This document shows, piece by piece, positions 50,078 to 59,027 of a stretch of 64,000 nucleotides of DNA; position 1 is the first letter of the stretch, and every line of letters begins with the position of its first letter. The notes below the pieces were generated by a model. That model saw only the letters and a list, made by a program, of their open reading frames with translations. It searched no databases and was not told the origin of the DNA. The translations under genes and the position numbers were made by a program. The stretch is taken from assembly GCF_017313265.1 (NCBI RefSeq), contig NZ_JAFLQZ010000002.1, positions 496,001 to 560,000 on the forward strand, read 5' to 3'. This DNA is from Hymenobacter telluris. GTDB taxonomy: Bacteria > Bacteroidota > Bacteroidia > Cytophagales > Hymenobacteraceae.

Positions 50078-52037
50078 GCACCTGCGCCGCCGCGCCGCGC
50101 TACTCGTTTTTTCGGCACTGCTCACCGCTGGCTTGGTTGCCCCTGCCCAGGCGCAGCAGCCCATGCAGCTGGTAACCCAGATGCAGACCCAGTTTCCGGG
50201 CGAAAAAGCCGTGTATTTAGACTACCGTACCGACGTAACCCTGGAGCTGAAAGGCGACTCGGTGGTGGTGCTAGCCAAGCACCATCAAGACATGCTGCAC
50301 CTCGATGCGCAGTCGGCAATGTATGCCAACGACCGGGTGTTCAACTCGCACTTCAGCCGCTTGCAGAAGCTGGATGCTCGTACGATGGTGCCGGCCGGCA
50401 ACAGCTACAAAGCCGTGAAAGTGACGGATTTCAAAGAGAAATTTGAAGTGCAGTCGGGCATCTTCTATGACGATACACGGGCTACTACGTTCAGCTTCCC
50501 GGCCGTATCGGCGGGGGCGCGCACCGTTACCGACTACACCGTGCGCCACCCCGACCCGCGCTTTCTGATGCCATTCTACTTCGGGGCGCACATCCCCATG
50601 CGCCACGCCGAGCTGACGGTGACGGCCCCGCGCAGCATCAAAGTCAGCCACAAGCTGTTCCACGTCGAAAACACGCCGGTCAACTTCACCAAGCAGGAAA
50701 AAGGCAACCTGGTCACCTACCGCTGGACCGCCGACAACCTGCCCAGCCCGCCCCGCGACGACGACGGCCCGGAAGTGGCGTACTACCTGCCGCACCTGGT
50801 GTATTTCGTGGAGGAAGTACCCTCGGCCGCCGGGCAGGCGCGCCGCATGTTGGCGGGGGTGCCGGAGCTATACAACCTGTACTCCGGCTTCGTGAGCAAC
50901 CTCAACACCAAGGAAAGCCCTGGCCTGCGCCACGTAGTCGATTCGCTGGTGGTGGGTGCCAAAACCGAGCAGGAGCGGGTGCAGCGCATCTACTATTGGG
51001 TGCAGGACAACATCCGGTACGTGGCCTTCGAGAACGGCATGGGCGGCTTCATTCCGCGCGACGCCGGGCAAGTGTACGCCAAGCGCTACGGCGACTGCAA
51101 GGACATGGCCAACCTCACCCGCGAGATGCTGCGCATGACCGGCGTGAAGTCGTACCTCACCTGGATTGGTACCCGCGACCTGCCCTACCGTTACTCCGAG
51201 CTGGCCACGCCCGGTGTGGATAACCACATGATTACCACCTACGAAGCCAGCCCCGGTAAATACGTGTTCCTGGATGCCACCAACAAATACATGCCGTACG
51301 GGCTGCCTTCGTCCTTCATTCAAGGCAAAGAAGCGCTGCTGGCCATTGATGGCAAAACCTGTAAAGTGGTAGAAGTGCCGGTAATGGAAAACAACCGCAG
51401 CCCGGTGGCCGACGTGTCGGTGCTGACGCTGGACGACAAAGGCGGCCTCCGCGGCAAAGGCAGCCTGCAACTCAGCGGCTACGCCAAAGTGCGGCAGAGC
51501 TACGCCCTCGATGGCCTCGACCACCTCGAAGAAACCCGCTACGTGAAAGGCCTGCTGGAGCGCGGCAACAACAAGTTCTTCGTTGACAAGTACAGCGTTA
51601 GTCACCTCGACACCCACGACCAGCCCCTCACCATCGACTACGAGTACCGCTTGCAGGATTATGTGCAGAAGCTCGACGACGAAATCTACGTGAACCTGAA
51701 CCTGGAGCAGCCCTACGCCCACGACAAGATTGACGCCTCCAAGCGCCGCCTGCCCCGCGTGAACGAGTATGCCCACCAGAACCGCACCCGCACCGAGCTG
51801 GAAATTCCGGCCGGCTACGACGTGGAATATCTGCCCGCCACGGCCGAGTCGCAGGACCCGCTGTTTGGTTTCCGCATCAAGTATGAGCGGCAGGGTAACA
51901 AGATTGTGCAGGATAAGGAGCTGTACATCAACTATTTGATGCTCCAGCCTCAGCAATTCAACCAGTGGAACGCCGGCATCGACAAGCTGAACGCCGCCTA
52001 CCGCGAAACCGTCATTTTCAAGAAGAAGCGGGTGTAA
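50064..52037 (+). CDS. Exported DUF3857 - transglutaminase protein
   Basis: A 657-residue protein from the ATG at 50064 (the frame is open upstream, but this start gives a signal peptide to residue 30). DUF3857 spans about 50-210. A transglutaminase-like domain spans about 290-410 with an intact triad: Cys345 (YGDCKDMANL), His388 (DNHMITTYE) and Asp404 (FLDATNKYMPYG). The C-terminal part is DUF2569/DUF3858-like beta structure. It should be periplasmic or outer-membrane facing. Substrate unknown. A paralogue with a degraded triad follows 33 bases later. Confidence 0.88.
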   Translation: MKANKHLRRRAALLVFSALLTAGLVAPAQAQQPMQLVTQMQTQFPGEKAVYLDYRTDVTLELKGDSVVVLAKHHQDMLHLDAQSAMYANDRVFNSHFSRLQKLDARTMVPAGNSYKAVKVTDFKEKFEVQSGIFYDDTRATTFSFPAVSAGARTVTDYTVRHPDPRFLMPFYFGAHIPMRHAELTVTAPRSIKVSHKLFHVENTPVNFTKQEKGNLVTYRWTADNLPSPPRDDDGPEVAYYLPHLVYFVEEVPSAAGQARRMLAGVPELYNLYSGFVSNLNTKESPGLRHVVDSLVVGAKTEQERVQRIYYWVQDNIRYVAFENGMGGFIPRDAGQVYAKRYGDCKDMANLTREMLRMTGVKSYLTWIGTRDLPYRYSELATPGVDNHMITTYEASPGKYVFLDATNKYMPYGLPSSFIQGKEALLAIDGKTCKVVEVPVMENNRSPVADVSVLTLDDKGGLRGKGSLQLSGYAKVRQSYALDGLDHLEETRYVKGLLERGNNKFFVDKYSVSHLDTHDQPLTIDYEYRLQDYVQKLDDEIYVNLNLEQPYAHDKIDASKRRLPRVNEYAHQNRTRTELEIPAGYDVEYLPATAESQDPLFGFRIKYERQGNKIVQDKELYINYLMLQPQQFNQWNAGIDKLNAAYRETVIFKKKRV

Positions 52038-52070
52038 TTCGCGCAGTTTCTATCATCATTATCAACCAAT

Positions 52071-54062
52071 ATGAAGTTTCTATCCGCTGCTCGTGCTACC
52101 GCGCTGGCTGTGCTGCTTGCCTCTGCTACGCCGCTGCTGGCCCAAACGGTACCCGCTACGCTGCAATACGCCACTTATACCTGGGATGCCAAACGTACCA
52201 AGCGCCTAGCGGTTTCCGATGAGGAAATGAAGCAGCCCGCTTTGATGCTGCGCGATTTTACCGCTCACGAATATCTGTATAGCCCGCAGGATAAAGGGCT
52301 GAAGCTATATTCGACGGAACACCGCATTGTGCGCGTCAACACGTCGGAGGGCATTGAGCGGTTCAACAAAATCTATATTCCGCAGGATGGCGGCCAACTG
52401 CTGTTTCTGAAAGCGCGCACCATCAGCCCGCGGGGCGAAGTGGTAGAGGTGAACGAAAGCAGCATCAAGGAACTGAAAGACGAAGACGGCCGCCGCGGCT
52501 ACAAGATTTTTGCGGTGGAAGGCGTCGAGAAAGGGTCGGAAATCGAGTACATGTTTCTGCGCGAACGGGCTCCTAAGTTTTTCGGGCGGGACTACCTGCA
52601 AAGCGACCTGCCGGCCCGTGACGTAACCTTCGAGCTGATTTCGCCGGAAGCCCTGACCTTCGATGCCCGCGTGTACCACGGCCCCGCTGCTTCCCCCCGT
52701 GACACGGTGCTGGCCGGCAAACGCCACATCCGGATGAAGCTGGCGCAAGTGCCCGCCGCGCGCGAAGAAGCCTTTGCCGAAACGGCGGCCGAACGGATGC
52801 GGGTGGAATACAAGCTGGCCTACACGGCCCAGCGCGGCCGCACCCGGCTCTTCACCTGGGCCGATGCCAGCCAGTACTTACACGAAAGCATCTATTCCTT
52901 GAACAAGGACGAAGCCAAGGCAGCCGATAAGGTGCTAAAAGCCGCTAAAGTGCCAACCGGCGACACCGAAACCCAAGTGCGGGCCCTGGAGCAATACCTC
53001 AAAACCAACTTCAACGTGCAGGAAGGTGGCGACTTCAACCTGGCGCGGGTGGTGGCCACGCACAACGCGTCCGATGTGGGCATGACTCGCCTGTTCGGGG
53101 CGCTGCTCAAGCGCCTCAACATCGAGCACGAGCTGGTAGTAACCACCGACCGGTCCGACGTGGCTTTCGACGAATCGTTTGATTCGTGGAATTACCTCGA
53201 CAACTACGCCCTCTACTTCCCCGAAACCAAGCAGCTGCTGGCCCCCGCCCGCCCCGACTTCCGGTACGGCATGGTGCCCCCCGGCTGGACCGCCAACAAA
53301 GGCCTGTTTGTACGCACCGTGAAACTAGGTTCCACCGAATCAGCCGTGGGTACGGTGCGCGATATTCCTACGCTGAGCGCCGAACAAAGCCCCTCTGACC
53401 TGGACATTAAGGTGAAGTTTGCGCCGGAACTAGACAAAGCTTTTGTGGATGTGCACCATGTATTGGGCGGCTACCACGCCCAAGCAATTCAGCCGTTTTA
53501 TTCTTTGATTCCGGAGGAAAAGCGCACCGAGATACTACAGGCGCTGGTGAAGAGCAGCGTGCCGGATGCCACCTTCCAGAGCGTAAAAGTGACCAACGGC
53601 GAGGCTGGCTTGAGTCCCCTTTCCAAGCCGTTTCTGGTAGATGCCAATGTGGAATCGGCCGCGCTGCTCAACAAAGCCGGGCAGCGCTACTTGTTCAAGA
53701 TTGGCGACTTGCTGGGGCCACAGTCGGAGCTGTACCAGGTAGAAGCCCGGCAGTACGACGTAGAAAACGACTTCAACCGGCGATACAACCGCGTGATTAC
53801 GCTGGAACTGCCTACCGGCTACCAAGTACGCAACCTACAAGACCTGAACGCCGACGTGAAAGCCGGCCCCGACACCAAAGACCCGCTTTACTACTTCAAC
53901 TCGAAGTACGACGTGCAGGGCCAGATTGTAAAAGTCACCATCACGGAAGCGTACCGCCAGATTCGGTGGCCCAAGAAGGATTTCGAAGCCTTTCGGGAAG
54001 TGGTAAACGCCGCCGCCAACTTCAATAAGGTGGTGCTGGTGCTGGAAAAGAAGAAAAGCTAA
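52071..54062 (+). CDS. Exported DUF3857 protein with degenerate transglutaminase domain
   Basis: A 663-residue paralogue of the preceding protein, signal peptide to about residue 25. DUF3857 motifs are kept (EHRIVRVNTSEGIERFNKI, YIFAVEGVEKGSEIEY). In the transglutaminase region the aligned catalytic Cys is Val336 (HNASDVGMTR), the His is Tyr379 (LDNYALYF), and the Asp is not recognisable. It is therefore probably non-enzymatic and may act as a partner or regulator of the active paralogue. The operon layout (TPR-MORN, active, inactive) supports a complex, which is an inference. Confidence 0.85.
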   Translation: MKFLSAARATALAVLLASATPLLAQTVPATLQYATYTWDAKRTKRLAVSDEEMKQPALMLRDFTAHEYLYSPQDKGLKLYSTEHRIVRVNTSEGIERFNKIYIPQDGGQLLFLKARTISPRGEVVEVNESSIKELKDEDGRRGYKIFAVEGVEKGSEIEYMFLRERAPKFFGRDYLQSDLPARDVTFELISPEALTFDARVYHGPAASPRDTVLAGKRHIRMKLAQVPAAREEAFAETAAERMRVEYKLAYTAQRGRTRLFTWADASQYLHESIYSLNKDEAKAADKVLKAAKVPTGDTETQVRALEQYLKTNFNVQEGGDFNLARVVATHNASDVGMTRLFGALLKRLNIEHELVVTTDRSDVAFDESFDSWNYLDNYALYFPETKQLLAPARPDFRYGMVPPGWTANKGLFVRTVKLGSTESAVGTVRDIPTLSAEQSPSDLDIKVKFAPELDKAFVDVHHVLGGYHAQAIQPFYSLIPEEKRTEILQALVKSSVPDATFQSVKVTNGEAGLSPLSKPFLVDANVESAALLNKAGQRYLFKIGDLLGPQSELYQVEARQYDVENDFNRRYNRVITLELPTGYQVRNLQDLNADVKAGPDTKDPLYYFNSKYDVQGQIVKVTITEAYRQIRWPKKDFEAFREVVNAAANFNKVVLVLEKKKS

Positions 54063-54068
54063 TGCTTC

Positions 54069-54165
54069 TGTAGCGTGAAGCCTTTGCTTCGCGTATCGTT
54101 GCTGACTACCACGCTCTGATAACGATTCTAGTCAACGATACGCGAAGCAAAGTCTTCGCACTACA
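54069..54165. repeat. REPIN-like element with CTTCGCG-type arms
   Basis: Left arm 54069-54108 and right arm 54129-54165 are inverted, sharing the run TTTGCTTCGCGTATCGTTG; the left arm has a three-base insertion and a few other mismatches. It fills the gap between the DUF3857 operon and the DUF4442 gene and has no T-run. Confidence 0.75.
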
Positions 54166-54176
54166 TTCTTCCATCC

Positions 54177-54680
54177 ATGCCATCCGTTCCCTTTACCACC
54201 GATACGCCAGCCGCCGCGGCTTTCCGGCGCACCATCTCCAACCCGCTAAAGCTGCGGCTGTTCATGCTGCGCAGCTTACCCATGGCCTATCTGGCAGGTT
54301 TGCGGCTGCGAGAAGTAACGCCCGAGCGAGCCACAGTTACGGTGCCGTTCAAGTACCTTACCAAGAACCCATTCCGCAGCATCTACTTCGCGTGCCTGAG
54401 CATGGCCGCTGAAATGGCTAGTGGTATGCTGGCCATGATGTACACCCAGGGTGCCGGCCGCGTCTCGATGCTGGTAGTAGGCCTGGAAGCTGATTTCACC
54501 AAGAAAGCCGTGGGTTTGATTGCCTTCACCTCGGAAGACGGCCCTCGCATTGCCCAAGCCATCCTCGACAGCCGCGCCACCGGCGAAGGCCGCACCGTGG
54601 TGTGCACCAGCACCGGCCTGGACCAGGCCGGCGACGTGGTGGCTACGTTCCGGATTACCTGGTCGTTTCGGGCAAAGTAG
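54177..54680 (+). CDS. DUF4442 hotdog-fold protein
   Basis: A 167-residue protein of the hotdog superfamily. NPLKLRLFMLRSLPMAYLAGLRLREVTPERATVTVPFKYLTKNPFRSIYFACLSMAAEMASGMLAMM is the typical DUF4442 start with the long central helix, and VSMLVVGLEADFTKKAVGLI and GEGRTVVCTSTGLDQAGDVVATFRITWSF complete the sheet. Related proteins are acyl-CoA thioesterases, but a catalytic Asp/Glu is not clear. Cytoplasmic; substrate unknown. Confidence 0.82.
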   Translation: MPSVPFTTDTPAAAAFRRTISNPLKLRLFMLRSLPMAYLAGLRLREVTPERATVTVPFKYLTKNPFRSIYFACLSMAAEMASGMLAMMYTQGAGRVSMLVVGLEADFTKKAVGLIAFTSEDGPRIAQAILDSRATGEGRTVVCTSTGLDQAGDVVATFRITWSFRAK

Positions 54681-54703
54681 TGCTTAGTACTCTATAGCGG
54701 TAT

Positions 54704-55372
54704 ATGTCTACTGGGCAGCGAATAATAATTAGGCTATGGTTGCTGAGTGTTGGAGCTATTGTAGTTACTCTGTTTACACCTCTCGAATTCTCTCCATTGC
54801 CATTGGATAACCTACCCCGCTGGGGAGTATGGGGGCTGGCCTTCCCTGCCTGCCAATTGTTAGGACAGCATATAGGCAGATTTCAAAGGTTGTGGCGCAC
54901 AATTCCGTGGCTACTGTGGGGGCCGTTGCTAGCGGTGCAAGCCTTATGGATGCCCTTGTCAGTTCCGGAAGCACTTTCCGGACCATGGTCCAAAATGTTT
55001 GAGCCAATGACAGGGTTATTCGTGCGCCAAGAAATATGGGCCACCACACGAGTGCTGTTTCGAAGGGGATGGCAGGTTGTAGCAGTGCAACAGATAGACC
55101 CTATGAGTTTCTACCCGCGTTACCACCGAACAGCTATGATAACACCCCTACTACCTGGTGTCCAGTGGGTTACCCGATTAGAACATCGTGAGAATGATGA
55201 TTGTGTGCTTGATGCTTCTTGGCAGACAGTTGCTCCACAGGAGTTGGTTGTCTCTAAACGCTACCCGTACGAGCTTGAACAAGCTGCGCAACTAAGTTGT
55301 GATTCGGCCTTGCTTCGTGCTCTGCACACATGGCAAGTGCGCCGCCAGCAACATCGCGCCCTAAAAAAATGA
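54704..55372 (+). CDS. Uncharacterised membrane protein
   Basis: A 222-residue protein with about three N-terminal membrane spans (LWLLSVGAIVVTLFTPL, WGVWGLAFPACQLLG, IPWLLWGPLLAVQALWMPL). The soluble C-terminal half contains LEHRENDDCVLDASWQTVAPQE and a basic tail (RQQHRALKK). No family recognised. GC content is lower by eye than upstream genes, marking the entry into the AT-richer part of the window. It begins 23 bases after the DUF4442 gene and may be co-transcribed. Confidence 0.6.
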   Translation: MSTGQRIIIRLWLLSVGAIVVTLFTPLEFSPLPLDNLPRWGVWGLAFPACQLLGQHIGRFQRLWRTIPWLLWGPLLAVQALWMPLSVPEALSGPWSKMFEPMTGLFVRQEIWATTRVLFRRGWQVVAVQQIDPMSFYPRYHRTAMITPLLPGVQWVTRLEHRENDDCVLDASWQTVAPQELVVSKRYPYELEQAAQLSCDSALLRALHTWQVRRQQHRALKK

Positions 55373-55406
55373 TTGTTAAAGGACTCATCCTCAGAAAAAA
55401 TTGTCC

Positions 55407-55496
55407 TCAATCTTCTTCCCTCGGTTGCTCCTTGGTGACGACGTCAATCATGCCGTTCTGTTGAGCCTGATTCAGGCTTGAATGTATCGATAACAT
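55407..55496 (-). pseudogene. Remnant resembling the C-terminus of the DACNV-type sensor gene
   Basis: The reverse strand encodes, before a stop at 55407, the peptide NGMIDVVTKEQPREED. This aligns with the last residues of the protein at 59028-60623 (DGMVNVITKERLGEEE), with G-M-x-x-V-x-T-K-E and the acidic end conserved. Upstream of that the match is lost; a 29-codon frame begins at 55496. It is most likely the tail of a diverged, largely deleted paralogue. The match is short, so chance similarity is not fully excluded. Confidence 0.4.
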
Positions 55497-55536
55497 GATT
55501 TTTTTAAGGGTACGCAGGAAATCGGGGTGCTACTGG

Positions 55537-56769
55537 CTACAGTGCTACCACCCGCATTACCTGCGAGAAGCCTGTTCCGGATAGCTGCACGTAGTATAAG
55601 CCTGCTGCCAATGAATTGCGTGGCAACGCAAACCGGTGCCATCCAGCACCAACTAAGCCCTGATGCAAAGTAGTTACCTCCTGGCCGAGAGTATTGAGCA
55701 CTCGCAACTGCACTGTTGTGGGGGTTGGTACCGAAAACTCAACTAGAGCATCACCTTGGAATGGATTAGGCGAAACGGGGTATAGGGTTGGCTCTGTGCG
55801 TAGCGGCCTGCGCAATACATAGGTGTGCACAAGTACCTGGCGCCGCGTAAAAAACTGTAACGACAAGCTATCCGCCGTAGCGTTGAGGAGCATGGCACCA
55901 TAGTCACCATTGTAAATAGCGTTACTCTCAGGCAGTGGCGTCTGTCTAACCCGGTAAACACTACGTCCGCCTAGTCCATTAACGAAATAGGGTAGGCCAT
56001 CAACTGTTAGCTGTTCGTAATGATGATCGTGGCCAGCCAGAACCACCGAGGCGCCCCATGCCCGAAACGGCCACTGTGATTCTTGGGTACTGCCATGGTA
56101 ACCCGAAGAATAAGGCGCATGATGCAGGTACACTACCTTCCAGCGTGCCGTAGAGGCAGCGAGGCCAGCTTGCAGCCATCGAGCCTGAGCGGAAGTTGCC
56201 GTAATACCATCAGGCTCAGCGGGGTCACTGTTGAGGGCAAAGAAATGAACATTGCCGCGCACAAAGTCATAATAGCGGCCGTTGCCGGGCAGCGTAAAAT
56301 AGTCGCGGTAAGGTTCGCCGTTGCGGGTGTAATAGTCGTGGTTGCCAAGCGAGGGGAAAAAGCGGTTGGTGGAAGCACTGGGGCCATAACGCCCTTTGTA
56401 CTTATAGATATAGCTGTGATAATACTGGCCGATATTCTGGTCTATGGTGCTGGAGTCGCCTACATCGTAGTTGTTATCACCGAGGGTGATAATGAATTCG
56501 GGGTCCCAACTCTTCACCAGTTGCGCTACGTCTCGTTCCGCTGGGCCAGCATAGCCATAATCTCCGATGGCTGCGAAGCGCTGGCCTTCACTTCGGTGAG
56601 CGAGCAAGCAGAAGCAAAGCATCGCCGCCAAGCGCCCAAAGCATGCCCATAATGCGGCATGCTTTGCGCTATGCTTATGATAAATTGAAGAAATATAAGA
56701 ATTTTGATTGTTTATAATAAAAATAAGATTTGAGGTGTTTACTTCGTGCATCATTATCGGGTAAGTCAT
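55537..56769 (-). CDS. Secreted metallophosphoesterase with T9SS sorting domain
   Basis: Up to 410 residues; starts at 56769 or MM at 56754 are possible, the signal peptide core being ALWACFGRLAAMLCFCLLA. The calcineurin-like core carries AAIGDYGYAG, ITLGDNNYDVG, SLGNHDYYTR, YLHHAPYSSG and VVLAGHDHHYEQL, all metal-site motifs of purple-acid-phosphatase-like enzymes. The last ~75 residues (SPNPFQGDALVEFSV, LGQEVTTL, AAGLYYVQLSG) are a T9SS type A sorting domain. It is expected outside the cell, hydrolysing phosphate esters. It lies in an AT-rich island, convergent with the plus-strand genes on its left and divergent from the CotH gene. Confidence 0.88.
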   Translation of the reverse strand: MTYPIMMHEVNTSNLIFIINNQNSYISSIYHKHSAKHAALWACFGRLAAMLCFCLLAHRSEGQRFAAIGDYGYAGPAERDVAQLVKSWDPEFIITLGDNNYDVGDSSTIDQNIGQYYHSYIYKYKGRYGPSASTNRFFPSLGNHDYYTRNGEPYRDYFTLPGNGRYYDFVRGNVHFFALNSDPAEPDGITATSAQARWLQAGLAASTARWKVVYLHHAPYSSGYHGSTQESQWPFRAWGASVVLAGHDHHYEQLTVDGLPYFVNGLGGRSVYRVRQTPLPESNAIYNGDYGAMLLNATADSLSLQFFTRRQVLVHTYVLRRPLRTEPTLYPVSPNPFQGDALVEFSVPTPTTVQLRVLNTLGQEVTTLHQGLVGAGWHRFALPRNSLAAGLYYVQLSGTGFSQVMRVVAL

Positions 56770-57201
56770 ATTTTGAACTTGCGTATTCGTCGTTTAAAAA
56801 TACTCATTTAGTAAGTATAAATCTCTCGTTGAAATGGCAAAATGATTATAAAAAGCTGCTGAGTAGTGTCTATTATCTATTCTATGAGTTATGAGGGATA
56901 TGGATGGCGTATTAAGTAAGTGCGGAATAGTTATAAATAAAGCAAATTAAGCACTAGTTAGCGCCTCTTAATTCAAGTGCCAAGCTGCTATGCCGCTCAT
57001 GTACTGAGTTCAATGCTGATTAATAGCTGGTGCGCTCGATTTACAGAAGCAAGAGTAAAGAATAATCAAAGCCTGCTTTTTCTGTAATCAGCAGAATTAA
57101 TTAAGCATAATCAAATAACGATTAGCTACTGCTGAAGCCGTTCTGTTAACGGTAGATATACAATTGATTTTAGATAAATTTTAAAAATAACTTAACTGAA
57201 T
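56770..57201. other. AT-rich divergent intergenic region
   Basis: 432 bases, strongly AT-rich, between the divergent metallophosphoesterase and CotH genes. No clear inverted repeat or TAnnTTTG box was found; TAAATTTT at 57174-57181 is a weak -7 candidate for the CotH gene. No open frame of interest. Confidence 0.4.
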
Positions 57202-58923
57202 ATGAGTAAAAAACTTGCATCAATTAATCTGGTTTTGTTAATTACTGCTTTCACTTTGTCAATTTCAAAGGCATCGGCTAGTGACACAATCAGAGTTAGG
57301 CCTAACCTCTATCATATAGACCATCATAAAAATATCGTTATTATAAATCAATCCACTAGTGAATTGATTTCTGGAGCTGGTGAAGCAAAAAACCATTTAC
57401 TACTGGATGAAACATATGAGTTTCTGGCTCCTGTTTATTCAGTTAATGAATCAGCATCGTACAAAGTAGTATGCCGGGATTCGATGTATACTGCTTACTT
57501 CACTAAGCTACCAATAATCCATATCAACACGAGAAGTCAGATAGTAGATACGCCAAGCGTATATGCTTCCTTCTCGATGTCGGAAAATAATCGTGCTTTC
57601 ACACAATCAGCAATAGGGATAGAGCTAAGAGGTGCTTCTTCGCAAAGCTTGCCTAAGAAATCGTATGAGCTGAGCTTTTGGAGTGATACGCTAGGGGCTG
57701 TTTCGCGTGATGTGCGCTTGTTAAATATGCGAACCGATAATAAATGGAATTTGCAAGCTATGTATAACGAGCCACTACGCATGCAAAGCAAAGTATCGAA
57801 TGAATTGTGGCAGGATATTCACCAGATATATTACAAGAACTTAGAGCCGGACGCTAAAAATGGCATTGCCATGACCTATGTCGAGGTATTTGTTAATGAC
57901 GAGTACAAAGGGATATACGCACTGAGCGAGCGAATTGACCGTAAGCAGCTAAAGCTCAAAAAATACGATAACCAGACTATCAAGGGAGAATTGTATAAAG
58001 GTAGTGGCTGGGGAGCTACCACGTTCACCAGTCTGCCGCCTTTCGATAATACCAGCTTGACATGGGGCGGCTTTGAATACAAGCACCCGGAAGAAGAAAT
58101 AGACTGGACTAATCTGTATAATTTTGTTGATTTTGTTGAAAATAGCTCTACTCAAGATTTCAATAATAACTATAAAACTAAATTTAAACTTAGCAACGCT
58201 GTCGATTATTATATTTTTTTGAATTTACTAAGATCTTTAGATAATACAGGCAAGAATATATATATAGCCAAGTACAAAGCAGGTGAGCCTTATTATTATG
58301 TGCCTTGGGATTTGGATGGAGTATTCGGTACTAACTGGCAAGGCAATCAAGATAACGTTACAAATGGGTTGCTTTCCAATGGTTTTTATGATCGGCTGAA
58401 TCAGGATTGCTCTCCTAACGGTTTCCGAGCAGCATTGGTACAACGCTGGGCTGAACTGCGAACCACTGTTATAAATCAGGATAGCATCATGTCTAGGTTT
58501 GCGGTTAATACCAACTATCTGGTCAATAATAATGCCTACGAAAGAGAACATATAGCCTGGAATGACTTTACGTATGACGCAACGCAGCTTACCTACGTTG
58601 CTTCTTGGCTAAGCAATAGACTGGCTTATTTAGATGTAGTGTTTAGCCAAAGCTGCACTGCTTTGAGTAACGTAAGTGCTATTGCCACAACAGGTTTAGA
58701 ACTGAAGATGTATCCTAATCCGGCTACTGGCTATTTAGTGATAGAAAATAACTTCTCAGCTCGTGAAATGTGCGTACAGGACATGAGTGGTAAAATAATT
58801 ATGAAACAGGCACTAAACAGTAAAACCAGCAAAGTAGATATTAGTGCTTTGCCAAAAGGATTATATATAACGACTGTTAGAAGTGAAAAAACATCCAAGC
58901 GAAATAAATTAGTGGTAAATTAA
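57202..58923 (+). CDS. CotH kinase family protein with T9SS sorting domain
   Basis: A 573-residue protein with a signal peptide (residues 1-27). The CotH domain spans about 105-480: IGIELRGASSQSLPKKSYELSFW, WNLQAMYNEPLRMQSKVSNELW, YVEVFVNDEYKGIYALSERIDRKQLKLK, and the metal-binding motif VPWDLDGVFG with Asp370 and Asp372. The final ~70 residues (MYPNPATGYLVIENNF, DMSGKIIMKQ, PKGLYITTVRSE) are a T9SS sorting domain. CotH proteins are protein kinase-like enzymes of the secreted side. Codon and base use are far more AT-rich than in most of the window, consistent with transfer or relaxed selection. Confidence 0.9.
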   Translation: MSKKLASINLVLLITAFTLSISKASASDTIRVRPNLYHIDHHKNIVIINQSTSELISGAGEAKNHLLLDETYEFLAPVYSVNESASYKVVCRDSMYTAYFTKLPIIHINTRSQIVDTPSVYASFSMSENNRAFTQSAIGIELRGASSQSLPKKSYELSFWSDTLGAVSRDVRLLNMRTDNKWNLQAMYNEPLRMQSKVSNELWQDIHQIYYKNLEPDAKNGIAMTYVEVFVNDEYKGIYALSERIDRKQLKLKKYDNQTIKGELYKGSGWGATTFTSLPPFDNTSLTWGGFEYKHPEEEIDWTNLYNFVDFVENSSTQDFNNNYKTKFKLSNAVDYYIFLNLLRSLDNTGKNIYIAKYKAGEPYYYVPWDLDGVFGTNWQGNQDNVTNGLLSNGFYDRLNQDCSPNGFRAALVQRWAELRTTVINQDSIMSRFAVNTNYLVNNNAYEREHIAWNDFTYDATQLTYVASWLSNRLAYLDVVFSQSCTALSNVSAIATTGLELKMYPNPATGYLVIENNFSAREMCVQDMSGKIIMKQALNSKTSKVDISALPKGLYITTVRSEKTSKRNKLVVN

Positions 58924-58946
58924 AATTACCTGATTCTAGATAAATA

Positions 58947-58996
58947 AAAGCGCCGCTGTTCTCTGCATAAATAGTAGCAGAGAGCAGCGGTGCTTT
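58947..58996. terminator. Hairpin terminator between convergent genes
   Basis: Arms AAAGCgCCGCTGtTCTCTGC and GCAGAGAgCAGCGGtGCTTT around a short AT-rich loop; 24 bases past the CotH stop and 32 before the end of the DACNV-type gene. Probably serves both. Confidence 0.75.
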
Positions 58997-59027
58997 ACAA
59001 ATCAGGATATCCGGTACTACTGGCCGG

